Shown: piece by piece, positions 43,072 to 51,123 of the stretch
Numbering within the stretch: the stretch's first letter is position 1
Layout of the letters: the number at the start of each line of letters is the position of its first letter
NCBI GenBank assembly: GCA_938040055.1
Contig: CALHWY010000020.1
Coordinates: forward strand, 45,060-109,059
DNA from: an uncultured Endomicrobiia bacterium
GTDB taxonomy: Bacteria; Elusimicrobiota; Endomicrobiia; Endomicrobiales; Endomicrobiaceae
Direction: 5' to 3'
DNA length: 64,000 nucleotides
Program-made: the position numbers and the translations under genes
The notes under the pieces: generated by a model
What the model was told of the DNA's origin: nothing
Seen by the model: the letters and a program-made list of their open reading frames with translations, nothing else
Databases searched by the model: none

Positions 43072-44031
43072 CTATTTTTCAGCTTTGCGTTTTTTTGATA
43101 AACAGCCCGAGCGGCATTTCGGAGTGCATGTACTGTCGCAGGGCTCGACATGTATTATAACCTGCGCATTGGAAAGTCTTTCGGATATTTGATAATCGAA
43201 TTTTCTTGTTATTTCATGGGATTCATATACGCTCATCGCGGGTTTTACAAGTATATGGAATTCAATAAACCGCTTATTTCCCGCTTTTCTGGTTTTTAAA
43301 TCATGATAACCGGAAATATTCTTATCGGCTCTTATAATATCTTCAACCAAAGCGACTTCCTCATCGGAAAGACTTTTGTCAAACAGATCCCGCGCGGACT
43401 TTGCCGTTATTGAATAGGCGGCCTTTAAAATCATAGCGGCCACTATAAGAGCCGCGGCGGAATCGAGCCGGTAAATATCCGTGCTGGGGAAAAAGAATTC
43501 CGCCGCGGTTATCGCCAGCAAAGCCAGCATAACGCCGAAAGAAGTATAAACATCCGTACGCAAATGCCAGCCGTCGGCTTCAAGCGCCATGGAACCTGTT
43601 TTTTCAGCCGCATAAAACAGCTTTTCGGAGATAAAAAAATTGACGGCGCAAGACACAAACATCACAAGCAGTCCTACTGCGGGCATTTCTATCGCGCGCG
43701 GGTGTATAAGCCTTGAAACAGCTTCATAAATAATATAAACGGCGGCGCCGAAAATCAGAAGAGCTTCTATGACTCCTGAAACGTTTTCATATTTTTCATG
43801 TCCGTAAGGATGATCTTTATCGGCGGGTCTGGAAGATTTTTTCACGGCGAATAAAGCGATGAAAGAAGCAAGCAGATCGATAAGCGAATGCGCGGCTTCG
43901 GATATTACGGAAACCGAACCGATAGCAATTCCGGCGACAAGCTTGCATAAAGCAAGCGCCGCGTTCGAAAAGACCGAAAGTTTTGCGGTTTTAACGGCAT
44001 AATCCCGCAGTTGTTTATTTTCCATTGACAT
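43072..44031 (-). CDS. Cation diffusion facilitator metal exporter with Cys-rich tail
   Basis: 319 residues, inner membrane, divalent metal (Zn, Fe, Mn or Co)/proton antiport. Six predicted helices; the metal-site pairs are in VISEAAHSLIDLLAS (helix 2) and LEADGWHLRTDVYTS (helix 5). A cytoplasmic CDF dimerisation domain (about 210-295) follows. The end carries PCDSTCTPKCRSGCLSKK, four Cys spaced exactly every fourth residue (C-x3-C-x3-C-x3-C), not a normal family feature and suited to binding metal. Last gene of the operon, 17 bases inside the DUF3108 gene end. The transported metal is not predictable. Confidence 0.9.
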   Translation of the reverse strand: MSMENKQLRDYAVKTAKLSVFSNAALALCKLVAGIAIGSVSVISEAAHSLIDLLASFIALFAVKKSSRPADKDHPYGHEKYENVSGVIEALLIFGAAVYIIYEAVSRLIHPRAIEMPAVGLLVMFVSCAVNFFISEKLFYAAEKTGSMALEADGWHLRTDVYTSFGVMLALLAITAAEFFFPSTDIYRLDSAAALIVAAMILKAAYSITAKSARDLFDKSLSDEEVALVEDIIRADKNISGYHDLKTRKAGNKRFIEFHILVKPAMSVYESHEITRKFDYQISERLSNAQVIIHVEPCDSTCTPKCRSGCLSKKRKAEK

Positions 44032-44899
44032 TTTCCGTCATCACCGATTCCATATCGGCGTTTTTTACGGAAATAAGCTTTGCTTCCACAAAACCGAGTA
44101 TCGGAATTTTCACTTTAAGATATACGGGCATTTTTATCTCGTCGTCTGTAACCCACACAAGCATTTTGCCCTGCGCATTGACTATGCCGGAATCTTTCCT
44201 GATGACCGGCTCAAGCGCCAGACATTTAAACTCTCCCGCGGGCACTTTTATCTTTTCTTTCTTTAAAACTTTTACCGTCAAAGGCCACGACATATCTCCC
44301 GAGTGGGCGTCCAGAACATAGCTTTTGCCGGCTTTTATATCCAATGTTCTTATAAAATACAGCGCCGAAAGAACGTCCTGGACATTTTCAGACGCAGGGC
44401 CTTTTTTCATTTTTCCGTTGTCATTAAGAAGATATGTATGATGAATCTGGTCAAAATAGAGAGTTTCGTTTTTATTCCAGCCGCCTTCGGAAATATTCGA
44501 AGCGTATTTTAAAGAGACTTTGCTTTCTTCGTCAAGCCACGACTGGTTGATATCGCGCACTTTAAAAACGCTGTCAAAAAACGGTTTTGTTTTGGCATAA
44601 GAATAAATATGATGCGCTTTGCGCCCCCCGATATCCGCAAATCCGCGCAGTTGCAGGGAAGCTTCCCCCACCGCCACGAATTTCCACATTACATTGAAAA
44701 TGAGTTTCTCTCTCCCGGGCAAAGCTCTGCCGTTATGCCTGCGCCGGACAAAATTCTTTTCTGTTTCCGCGGCTTTTCTTCTTTCTTCTTTAAGTCTGGG
44801 TGCGATAAAACCGTTTTCTTTTTCCTGAAAGTCCGCCGGAGCCTGCGCGAAAGCGAATGAAAAAAAGACAATGATTATAAAACTAGCTTTTTTGAGCAT
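44015..44899 (-). CDS. DUF3108 exported protein
   Basis: 294 residues with a signal peptide at 1-18 (FIIIVFFSFAFAQA). The body has the DUF3108 pattern: EKLIFNVMWKFVAVGEASLQ, NQSWLDEESKVSLKYA, DVLSALYFIRTLDI and WVTDDEIKMPVYLKVKIPILGFVEAKL. Members are periplasmic beta-rich proteins of unknown function often near envelope genes. It overlaps gmhB by 17 bases and the CDF gene by 17, so it belongs to this LPS operon. A role in carrying or sensing LPS or lipid is only a guess. Confidence 0.82.
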   Translation of the reverse strand: MLKKASFIIIVFFSFAFAQAPADFQEKENGFIAPRLKEERRKAAETEKNFVRRRHNGRALPGREKLIFNVMWKFVAVGEASLQLRGFADIGGRKAHHIYSYAKTKPFFDSVFKVRDINQSWLDEESKVSLKYASNISEGGWNKNETLYFDQIHHTYLLNDNGKMKKGPASENVQDVLSALYFIRTLDIKAGKSYVLDAHSGDMSWPLTVKVLKKEKIKVPAGEFKCLALEPVIRKDSGIVNAQGKMLVWVTDDEIKMPVYLKVKIPILGFVEAKLISVKNADMESVMTENVNGK

Positions 44900-45455
44900 C
44901 TTTTATTATTAAATTCGCCGCCTGCTGCAAGTTTTTGCATACGGCAAGCGGCTTTATTTTCCGGTTTTTTATTTTTTCCCGCTGTTTCCTGCCGTGGCCT
45001 GTAAGGACAAGAATGCCTTTGCCTCCGGAATTAAAACCCAGCATATAGTCCCGCACGCTGTCGCCCACGGTATAAGATCTTTTAAGATCTATATTATGCT
45101 CTTTTGCCGCCCGCATAACCATGCCGGTTTTGGGTTTGCGGCAGCCGCATTTATCCTCGTCAATATGCGGGCAGTAATACAAAGCGTCTATTTCGGCGCC
45201 CTGCTCTTTAAGCAAAGCCGTAAATTTTTCATTCACTTTCTTCAGATCGCTCTCCCCGAACATTCTCCTGCCTATTCCGGACTGGTTGGTAACCACTATT
45301 ATCTTAAACCCCGCTTCGCGGAGCTTGTTTATGCTTTTTGCGCAATAAGAATAAAGCTTGACCTGTCCGGGAGAGCTTAAATAATTCTTGTCAAAAATCA
45401 GAGTCCCGTCCCTGTCAAGGAATGCCGCAGGCTTTTTAGTATTGTTTTTTCCCAT
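44883..45455 (-). CDS. gmhB: D-glycero-D-manno-heptose 1,7-bisphosphate phosphatase GmhB
   Basis: 190-residue HAD phosphatase removing the 7-phosphate from heptose bisphosphate, the step after HldA. The catalytic motif is AFLDRDGTLIFD, the zinc loop YYCPHIDEDKCGCRKPKTG has Cys-x-His and Cys-x-Cys ligands, and TVGDSVRDYMLG is motif IV. The FLDRDGT box is too close to the N-terminus for a later start, so the 58-base overlap with lpxK appears real. Confidence 0.93.
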   Translation of the reverse strand: MGKNNTKKPAAFLDRDGTLIFDKNYLSSPGQVKLYSYCAKSINKLREAGFKIIVVTNQSGIGRRMFGESDLKKVNEKFTALLKEQGAEIDALYYCPHIDEDKCGCRKPKTGMVMRAAKEHNIDLKRSYTVGDSVRDYMLGFNSGGKGILVLTGHGRKQREKIKNRKIKPLAVCKNLQQAANLIIKDAQKS

Positions 45456-46432
45456 TGTTGCCTTCCCGTTTCAAAAACCGGTTTTACCGTCAAAACAGCG
45501 GTTCTTTCTTTTATTTTGTCATCGGCAAAAAAATCTATCTTTACGGCGTCTTTGGCGGTTGTAAGCAAATATGCCCCGCCGGCTTTGTCAAGAAGCCGGT
45601 AAAGCAGCTTTTTATCATACCGTTTATGATCCCTTAAAGCAAAAACGCCTTTTATGTTCAAACCCGCTTTCCGGGCGGAATTTCTGAATCCTTCGCAAAA
45701 TCCTATCCCGCTTAAAATAAAAAAGTCTTTATTTCCGGTTTTGCCGATATCAAAATCATTTTTAAGATCCGTCTGCTTGTAAGCATAGCATCCGTAGCGG
45801 GTAATAACGGCTTCTTTTCCGGAAAAAGCGAAAATCCGTTTTTTTAAATTTTCCAGCGCGTCTTTTGAAACCATATCGGCATTTGTAACGATTACAAGCC
45901 CGGCTCTTTTTAAAGCCTCCGGCTTTTCCCTTAAACTGCCCGCGGGAATAATCATTTTGTTGCCGAAAGGATCGGCCGCGTTTACGCAAACGATGTCCAG
46001 ATCCCTTTTAATTTTCCAGTGCTGGAAACCGTCATCCAGAACAAATACTCCGGCGGCCATTTCGTCTTTATATTTCACCGCCGCGCCGTATCTGTCGGAG
46101 CCCGCCGCCACGTATGCCGAGGGGACGCTTCTTGCTATTAAAAGAGGCTCGTCGCCGCATTCGGCGGGATCGGCCAGAGGCGCCCCGTCTTTAAGCATAA
46201 CGGGCCTGCCCGAGCGCCGGCCGTAACCTCTTGTAAGCACGGCCGGTCTTATGTTTTGCTTAATTATAAAATCAAGAAGTTCAATCACTACCGGAGTTTT
46301 TCCGGTTCCGCCCCAGGTAAGATTTCCCACGCTTATAACCGGTTTATGCAGAGTCCGGGGATTTGTAAAAAAGCGGTCCGCCTCGGACAAAATGCGGTAT
46401 AAAAAAGAAAAGGGGTACAAAAGTTTATTCAC
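45398..46432 (-). CDS. lpxK: Tetraacyldisaccharide 4'-kinase LpxK
   Basis: 344-residue membrane-associated kinase that phosphorylates lipid A disaccharide to lipid IVA. The Walker A is VGNLTWGGTGKTPVVIEL, followed by RGYGRRSG; the later FVLDDGFQHWKIKRDLDIV block is diagnostic. It overlaps the WaaE-like gene by 8 bases and gmhB by 58. Confidence 0.94.
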   Translation of the reverse strand: MNKLLYPFSFLYRILSEADRFFTNPRTLHKPVISVGNLTWGGTGKTPVVIELLDFIIKQNIRPAVLTRGYGRRSGRPVMLKDGAPLADPAECGDEPLLIARSVPSAYVAAGSDRYGAAVKYKDEMAAGVFVLDDGFQHWKIKRDLDIVCVNAADPFGNKMIIPAGSLREKPEALKRAGLVIVTNADMVSKDALENLKKRIFAFSGKEAVITRYGCYAYKQTDLKNDFDIGKTGNKDFFILSGIGFCEGFRNSARKAGLNIKGVFALRDHKRYDKKLLYRLLDKAGGAYLLTTAKDAVKIDFFADDKIKERTAVLTVKPVFETGRQQWEKTILKSLRHSLTGTGL

Positions 46433-47186
46433 TCTCTTTGTTTTCCAGTTCCCAAAGTTTTATATATTTCATTAAAGTATAAAAACAGGAATAGGACAAT
46501 GCCAGAATCAATCCTGTAAGACCGTCAAGAAAACCTCTTTTGAAAACATACATTTTCATAAACATCGCCAAAGGGTTTAAAAACAGGCGCGATACCCGGA
46601 ACTTTTTTCCTTTTTTATGCATTTCTTCGGCGCTTAAATCCGCATAATAAGCGGATTTTTCCATAAACTGTTTGAAGCTGTCGTAAGTATAATGAAGTAT
46701 ATCGCCCTTAAAATATTTTTTCTTTCCTTTATAATCGATGTCTTCATGAACAAGAAGGTTTTTATATCTGGCGGCGTTCTTATTGAAAAACACCGGATGT
46801 CTGTAATCGGGATACCAGCCGGAATGCATAATCCACTTATTTATAAACTTGCTTTTTCTAGGAGCCAAAAAAACGGAACCCCGGGGAGAAGAACTCAGCT
46901 CTTTTTCTATCTCGGCCCTTAATTGCGGAGAAATTCTTTCATCGGCGTCAACGCATAAAATCCACTCGTAAGAGCAGCGCTCAAGCGCGAAATTTCTCTG
47001 GGCACCGAACCCTTCGAATTTATTTTTAAACACTTTGCATCCCAACTCCTGCGCAATCTCCGCGGTGGAGTCCGAACTGAAAGCGTCCACCACAATAATT
47101 TCATCCGCCCATTTTATGCTTTCAACGCATTCTTTGATATGTCTTTCGGCATTTTTTGTTATGATATAAGCTGATACTTTCCTCAT
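46425..47186 (-). CDS. GT2 glycosyltransferase, LPS core WaaE/KdtX-like
   Basis: 253 residues. The GT-A start is VSAYIITKNAERHIKECVESIKWADEIIVVDAFSSD and the DxD metal site is in WILCVDADERIS. LVHEDIDYKGKKKYFKGDILHYTY and the C-terminal hydrophobic end fit the WaaE/KdtX group that adds a hexose to core heptose. Both ends overlap neighbouring LPS genes by a few bases. Acceptor and sugar are not certain. Confidence 0.85.
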   Translation of the reverse strand: MRKVSAYIITKNAERHIKECVESIKWADEIIVVDAFSSDSTAEIAQELGCKVFKNKFEGFGAQRNFALERCSYEWILCVDADERISPQLRAEIEKELSSSPRGSVFLAPRKSKFINKWIMHSGWYPDYRHPVFFNKNAARYKNLLVHEDIDYKGKKKYFKGDILHYTYDSFKQFMEKSAYYADLSAEEMHKKGKKFRVSRLFLNPLAMFMKMYVFKRGFLDGLTGLILALSYSCFYTLMKYIKLWELENKESE

Positions 47187-48289
47187 TTTTTATCCGCCAT
47201 TATTTTATTGTAAACGTCCGCTGTCGCTTTTACCATATTTTCTATCGTAAAACGCGACCTGACAAACTCTCTGCCGGCCTTTGCGAACTCTGCGGCTTTT
47301 GCCGGATCGTCCAGCAGACTCCTGATCGCCGCGGCGGTTTCGTCCGCGCTTGAAGGCTTTATAAGTATTCCGCTTTTGCCGTCAATAAATGTTTCCGGAA
47401 TGCCGCCTATACCGGTGCCTATTACAGGCTTGCCCAAAGCCTGGGCTTCTATCAGAACGTTTCCCACCCCCTCGGTGTCCCATGACAAAAGACAAAAAAT
47501 GTCCATGGCAAGAATATATTTGTGCACCTGTTCCTGATATCCGGTAAAACAGACTATATCTTCAACCCCGAGATGTTCGGCATATTCTTTCTGCTTTTCC
47601 ATTCCGGCTCCTGCACCCACTATAAGATATCTTAAGTCGGGATAATCCTTTCTGAGTTTCGCGGCGGCCTCAATAAGATAAATCTGGCCTTTTCCTTTAA
47701 AATCGACAATGGCTCCCGCCGTCCCGATAACACGTTTGCCTTCAAGCCCGTAAGCTTTTATTATATCGCCGCATCCGGCGCCGGCGTCAAATTTATCGAA
47801 ATCCAGACCGTTGTATACGGTAAAAACTTTTTCCGCGGGCGCTTTTTCATATTTTATAAGCCCTTCCGAGACGGCTTTTGAAACCGTTATGACGGCGTCG
47901 GCAAACCTGTAGTGAAGCCTGCTGTAAAAACCGTGTCTGGTATCCTGCCTTCTGTGAAAAACTACTTTCGTTCCAGCGCGCAAAAATCTCGCTATAAGAG
48001 CCTGCCAGTACAGTTTTCCCTGGTGCGCATGCACTATGTCTATATCGTATTTTCCGATTATCCTTATCAGCCTTGATATGCCTGCGGGATCAAGCGAGCC
48101 GCCCGCTTTGAAATCTACCGTTTCAAGCCCCTTTGCCGCGGACTGCTCAAACATATAAGTCCCTTTTGTCACGCCCATTATATTGTCGCAAATGCCGGCT
48201 TTTTGAAGGCTTTCGGCAAGAAAAAGGGTCTTTTTTTCAGCTCCTCCGGCTGTTTTTGAAGAAAAAATATGAAGAACTCTGTATTTCAT
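47183..48289 (-). CDS. GT4-family glycosyltransferase
   Basis: 368 residues, GT-B fold. The N-terminal acceptor domain begins YRVLHIFSSKTAGGAEKKTL; the C-terminal donor domain has AGAIVDFKGKGQIYLIEAA and the EX7E element in SWDTEGVGNVLIEAQALGKPV. It probably extends LPS core or O-chain. It overlaps the PIG-L gene and the GT2 gene by four bases each. The sugar is unknown. Confidence 0.88.
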   Translation of the reverse strand: MKYRVLHIFSSKTAGGAEKKTLFLAESLQKAGICDNIMGVTKGTYMFEQSAAKGLETVDFKAGGSLDPAGISRLIRIIGKYDIDIVHAHQGKLYWQALIARFLRAGTKVVFHRRQDTRHGFYSRLHYRFADAVITVSKAVSEGLIKYEKAPAEKVFTVYNGLDFDKFDAGAGCGDIIKAYGLEGKRVIGTAGAIVDFKGKGQIYLIEAAAKLRKDYPDLRYLIVGAGAGMEKQKEYAEHLGVEDIVCFTGYQEQVHKYILAMDIFCLLSWDTEGVGNVLIEAQALGKPVIGTGIGGIPETFIDGKSGILIKPSSADETAAAIRSLLDDPAKAAEFAKAGREFVRSRFTIENMVKATADVYNKIMADKK

Positions 48290-48999
48290 TTGAATATTTT
48301 TTTCCCTATAGAGGTATATTCCTGAAGCGTCGCCCTGAAAAAAACTTCGGCATACTGCATTCCGGGAGTTTTTATTTCGGCCCAGTACCGGTTTATCCCC
48401 CCGGCTATTTTGACATAATCCCTTGAGGCCGTCTGAGTTTTATAACATTCTATCGCTTTCTTTTTGTCTTCCCATTCTTTGCTTATGTCAAATATGCAGT
48501 TCGGGGTTAAAGGAGACCACACGGAATAAGCGTATATCATAATGTTGGAGTCTATTTTGCTTTTTATCCGCATTAAGGCTTTGGAAACCGCGCGGTGATC
48601 GGGATGATTGTCAAACCAGAAAGGCAGAAATAATATCTCGGGCCTTGTTTTATTAAGCAAAGCGCGTAGATTTTCACGGAAATCTTTGTTCCCGTCGAGA
48701 GATCTTATCGGGAACTGAAGAAAATGGCTTCTTTTTACCCCCATTGCAGACGCGGCCTTTTCAGACTCTCTCATTCTTTCGGCATTTTCATGCGTGCAAA
48801 AAGCTATTTCCGCTTTTCCGCCGGATTTAATATGTTTTATGACCGTACCGCCGCAGCCTATGGCTTCATCGTCCTGATGCGGCGCAATAACCAAAACCCT
48901 GCTTCCCGGAAGAGAATCTTCTTTGGGTATAGAATAATTTATAAAAGGCTGAATATGCTCAAACAGCCTGAAAAGATGTCTGTATCTGAGATATTTCAT
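48286..48999 (-). CDS. PIG-L/LmbE-family deacetylase
   Basis: 237-residue zinc-dependent N-acetylglucosamine-type deacetylase. The zinc and catalytic motif is VIAPHQDDEAIGCGGT; the third ligand is in FDNHPDHRAVSKAL. Placed first in an LPS operon, it probably removes acetyl from an amino sugar of the core or O-chain, as proposed for other envelope-linked PIG-L proteins. GGAG lies 7 bases before the ATG. Confidence 0.87.
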   Translation of the reverse strand: MKYLRYRHLFRLFEHIQPFINYSIPKEDSLPGSRVLVIAPHQDDEAIGCGGTVIKHIKSGGKAEIAFCTHENAERMRESEKAASAMGVKRSHFLQFPIRSLDGNKDFRENLRALLNKTRPEILFLPFWFDNHPDHRAVSKALMRIKSKIDSNIMIYAYSVWSPLTPNCIFDISKEWEDKKKAIECYKTQTASRDYVKIAGGINRYWAEIKTPGMQYAEVFFRATLQEYTSIGKKIFK

Positions 49000-49036
49000 T
49001 ATTGTCTCCGCTTCTTAGAAATAAATATTCCGCCTC

Positions 49037-49065
49037 ATTTTACAATATTTTTTTGAAATTGTCAG
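49037..49065 (-). promoter_or_regulatory. Promoter of the PIG-L-GT4-GT2-lpxK-gmhB-DUF3108-CDF operon
   Basis: Minus-strand CTGACA (49065-49060), 17 bases, TAAAAT (49042-49037), about 32 bases before the start of the PIG-L gene. It matches consensus in five of six positions in each box. Confidence 0.6.
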
Positions 49066-49095
49066 TTTCGGGAATACGCAAAACGCAATAAATGC

Positions 49096-49408
49096 TTAAA
49101 GCGCATAATAAAAGCTTCTAACAGACAATTTATCTTTAAAAAAAAGGAATGTATTGGTATTGGTATTGGTTTTGGGTTTGGTTAAGGCGGAAACCGACGA
49201 TTTATCCGCAGCATGCTTTTCAACTTTTATAACCGCGTCGTCAGCACTTTTTTTGACGCCGCCAAGTCCCAGCCGCGCCGCTTCTTTATCTATGCCTCTT
49301 GCAATATTTCTCCGGTAAGCGCCGCTGCCGGCAAGCAAACCCAATGCCGTCAAAGCTCTTTCGCCGGCTGAAAGTTTTTCTCCGGTAAAGATATCACGCC
49401 CTGAAAAA
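49096..49408 (-). pseudogene. Frameshifted pre-toxin (PT-TG-like) segment of the M48 gene
   Basis: In this frame the DNA reads GRDIFTGEKLSAGERALTALGLLAGSG, then charged helices to a stop at 49096. The xDIxTGExLSxxERxLxALGLLxG pattern is that of the pre-toxin TG module found before the toxin domain of polymorphic toxins. It continues the M48 protein (DAVDLYELF) if one T is added to a T5 run at 49408-49404; without that the M48 frame ends at 49350. Only ~45 residues follow, with a TNTNTNT stretch coded by short ACCAAT repeats, so no toxin domain remains. It has no ribosome-binding site of its own. Confidence 0.6.
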
Positions 49409-50495
49409 GCTCATACAGATCAACTGCATCCCCGATAATCGGAATCGCGCCTGCCGCCATATGACCCAGCATATTAAATATCGCGCCGGCTTTTACGGCG
49501 ACGGCGTTTTTGACGCTTTGAAACATCTCCCAAAAAGGCGAATCCTGCATTATCGCCTCTTTCATAAAAGAATCTCCGTCAGCGCTTATTTCCGCCCCGA
49601 AGACGTCTTCCGCCGTTACTCCGTACTTTTTACATATCGCGCAAACTTCATCCATTATTTCAATGAAGCGTTCCATTGAAACCGGATTATCCGCCTTTTT
49701 TAAGCTTTCTACTTCCTTAAATATTTCGTCAAGACGCTTTAAATCTTTCTTCTCTTCTTCGTCTATTCCTTTTTGAATTTTACCGCTTTCTTTTTTGCCT
49801 TCCCCGGTGCGCATGGCATGCACTTGGCTCATGCCTTTCAAGTATTGCGCTCTATTTCTTTCTCCCTCTCCTTCTTTGCAGCCTTTCTTTTTCAAATATT
49901 TCCTTAAACTTTTCGCCCTCTCATCCAATGCAGGATGACTTCCTTCCAGTTTCTGCAATCTGTATGCCAAGCCCATATCAACCCTTGCGGCAAGCCTTTC
50001 AAACAAATCGCAAAACGCGTAAGGATCGTACCCCGCTTTGGCCGCCAACTCCGCTCCGTATTTGTCAGCGTCTTTTTCATTTTCGCGGCTCCACTTCGTT
50101 TCCAGTACCCGTCTCTGCTGTTTCTTGACCTTCCGTTTATATTTGCTGTCTGCAAGAACAATATCCGTCACATCATCCGCCGTATCCAATACATTCCTTA
50201 ACCCGGCCATTCCTTGTTCCTTATGTTTTAAAACCATATGCCCTATTTCATGCCCCATAAGACAAACCAATTCGGCTTCATCGTAAATCATATTAAACAT
50301 ACCGCGGGTAATTCTAACCTGTATGCCCCAATATGTCATACCCTGCACTCTGGCGGTGCGAAGTATATATATGCCTATATTGTCTTGCATTTCGGATATT
50401 TCCTGTAAGCCCAAAAAAAGCTCATCTAAATATTTTTGAGCTTTTGATACGCCGTAAACAATATCACTGTCGGCATAAATACTCCGCCGTCCCAT
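49350..50495 (-). pseudogene. M48-family metallopeptidase, central part of a frameshifted gene
   Basis: 381 codons in this frame. The zinc protease motif is LMGHEIGHMVLKH (HExxH) with the third ligand in WSRENEKDADKYGAELA; SHPALDERAKSLRKYL is also typical of M48 (LoiP/BepA-like) proteases. A long charged linker (about 200-290) leads to hydrophobic AAGAIPIIGDAVDLYELF. The first codons have no Shine-Dalgarno, and the lipoprotein signal that should precede the protease is one frame away upstream. The 3' end is also out of frame. It looks like one ~524-residue gene cut into three by two single-base shifts. The peptidase core itself is intact. Confidence 0.75.
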
Positions 50496-50668
50496 TGTTT
50501 TTTGTCGGAAATAACCGCTTTTTTTATCGCTTTTTCGGCTTCTTGCGCCCCGGAAACGCCTGCCGCGTCGGCAGCGCCGTCAATAACATCCGAGGTTATG
50601 TCCGTTAGGGTTGAACACGAGGAAAGAAATAAAGAAAATATTACAGCCAAGCTTACCAGTCTTTTCAT
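50426..50668 (-). pseudogene. Lipoprotein signal segment of the M48 gene (N-terminal part)
   Basis: Starts at the ATG at 50668 (MKRLVSLAVIFSLFLSSCS): a lipoprotein signal with lipobox LSSC. After ~60 residues (KKAVISDKK) it meets an A6 run at 50503-50498. One extra A there, or a -1 slip, joins it to the M48 frame (TMGRRSIYAD). Without that it continues ~20 residues of non-matching sequence and ends inside the peptidase. As a stand-alone product it would be a small lipoprotein. Confidence 0.65.
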
Positions 50669-50673
50669 CGGCA

Positions 50674-50722
50674 ATCCGTAAACTGTTTATTGCGCAAACA
50701 AATATAAAAACCATTTACGGAT
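50674..50722. repeat. Perfect 9-bp inverted repeat in the M48 gene leader
   Basis: ATCCGTAAA (50674-50682) and TTTACGGAT (50714-50722) are exact inverses, 31 bases apart, between the predicted promoter and the lipoprotein start. They could be an operator half-site pair or the base of an RNA stem near the 5' end. Confidence 0.5.
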
Positions 50723-50751
50723 ATTTTAACTGTTTTAAACCGCATATGCAA
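50723..50751 (-). promoter_or_regulatory. Candidate promoter of the M48/pre-toxin gene
   Basis: Minus-strand TTGCAT (50751-50746), 17 bases, TAAAAT (50728-50723). The predicted start falls within the outer arm of the 9-bp inverted repeat. Confidence 0.5.
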
Positions 50752-51123
50752 AGAATATAGAAATTTAACGTCAGCATTGTTTACATATGTCTGCTTATTT
50801 TTGATTTATAAAAGCCGGGTATACGGCGGTTCCCGCCGGTCGGAATAATATTCGGAGGAAATTTATACTTTAAAAACAATGTCTTAAGAAGCGGGATTTA
50901 TTATGCTTTTTCGTTTTGCCGACGGACGTTTTTACGAAAGCGCAGCCGCCGTTTTAAAATGCCGCACAGTTTTCATATTCCCATGCATTTCGCGTCCGCA
51001 GCGGTAAACTGAATTGTTCCCGGATTTATGCCGGCAAAAAGTTTGCGGGCTTTTAAAAATGCAAAAGGCTATGACCGCGGGCGCTTAAAGACAAACAATG
51101 ATTTTCCGTTACATCCGCTATAC
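50752..51123. other. Gene-free stretch upstream of the M48 gene
   Basis: 372 bases between the M48 promoter and the end of a GT9 gene. No convincing gene, RNA or terminator was found. Confidence 0.4.

Noticed and set aside
49140..49175. Short tandem repeat as a CRISPR or phase-variation tract
   Set aside because: Only a few ACCAAT-like units; too short for CRISPR. It is noted as part of the pre-toxin remnant.
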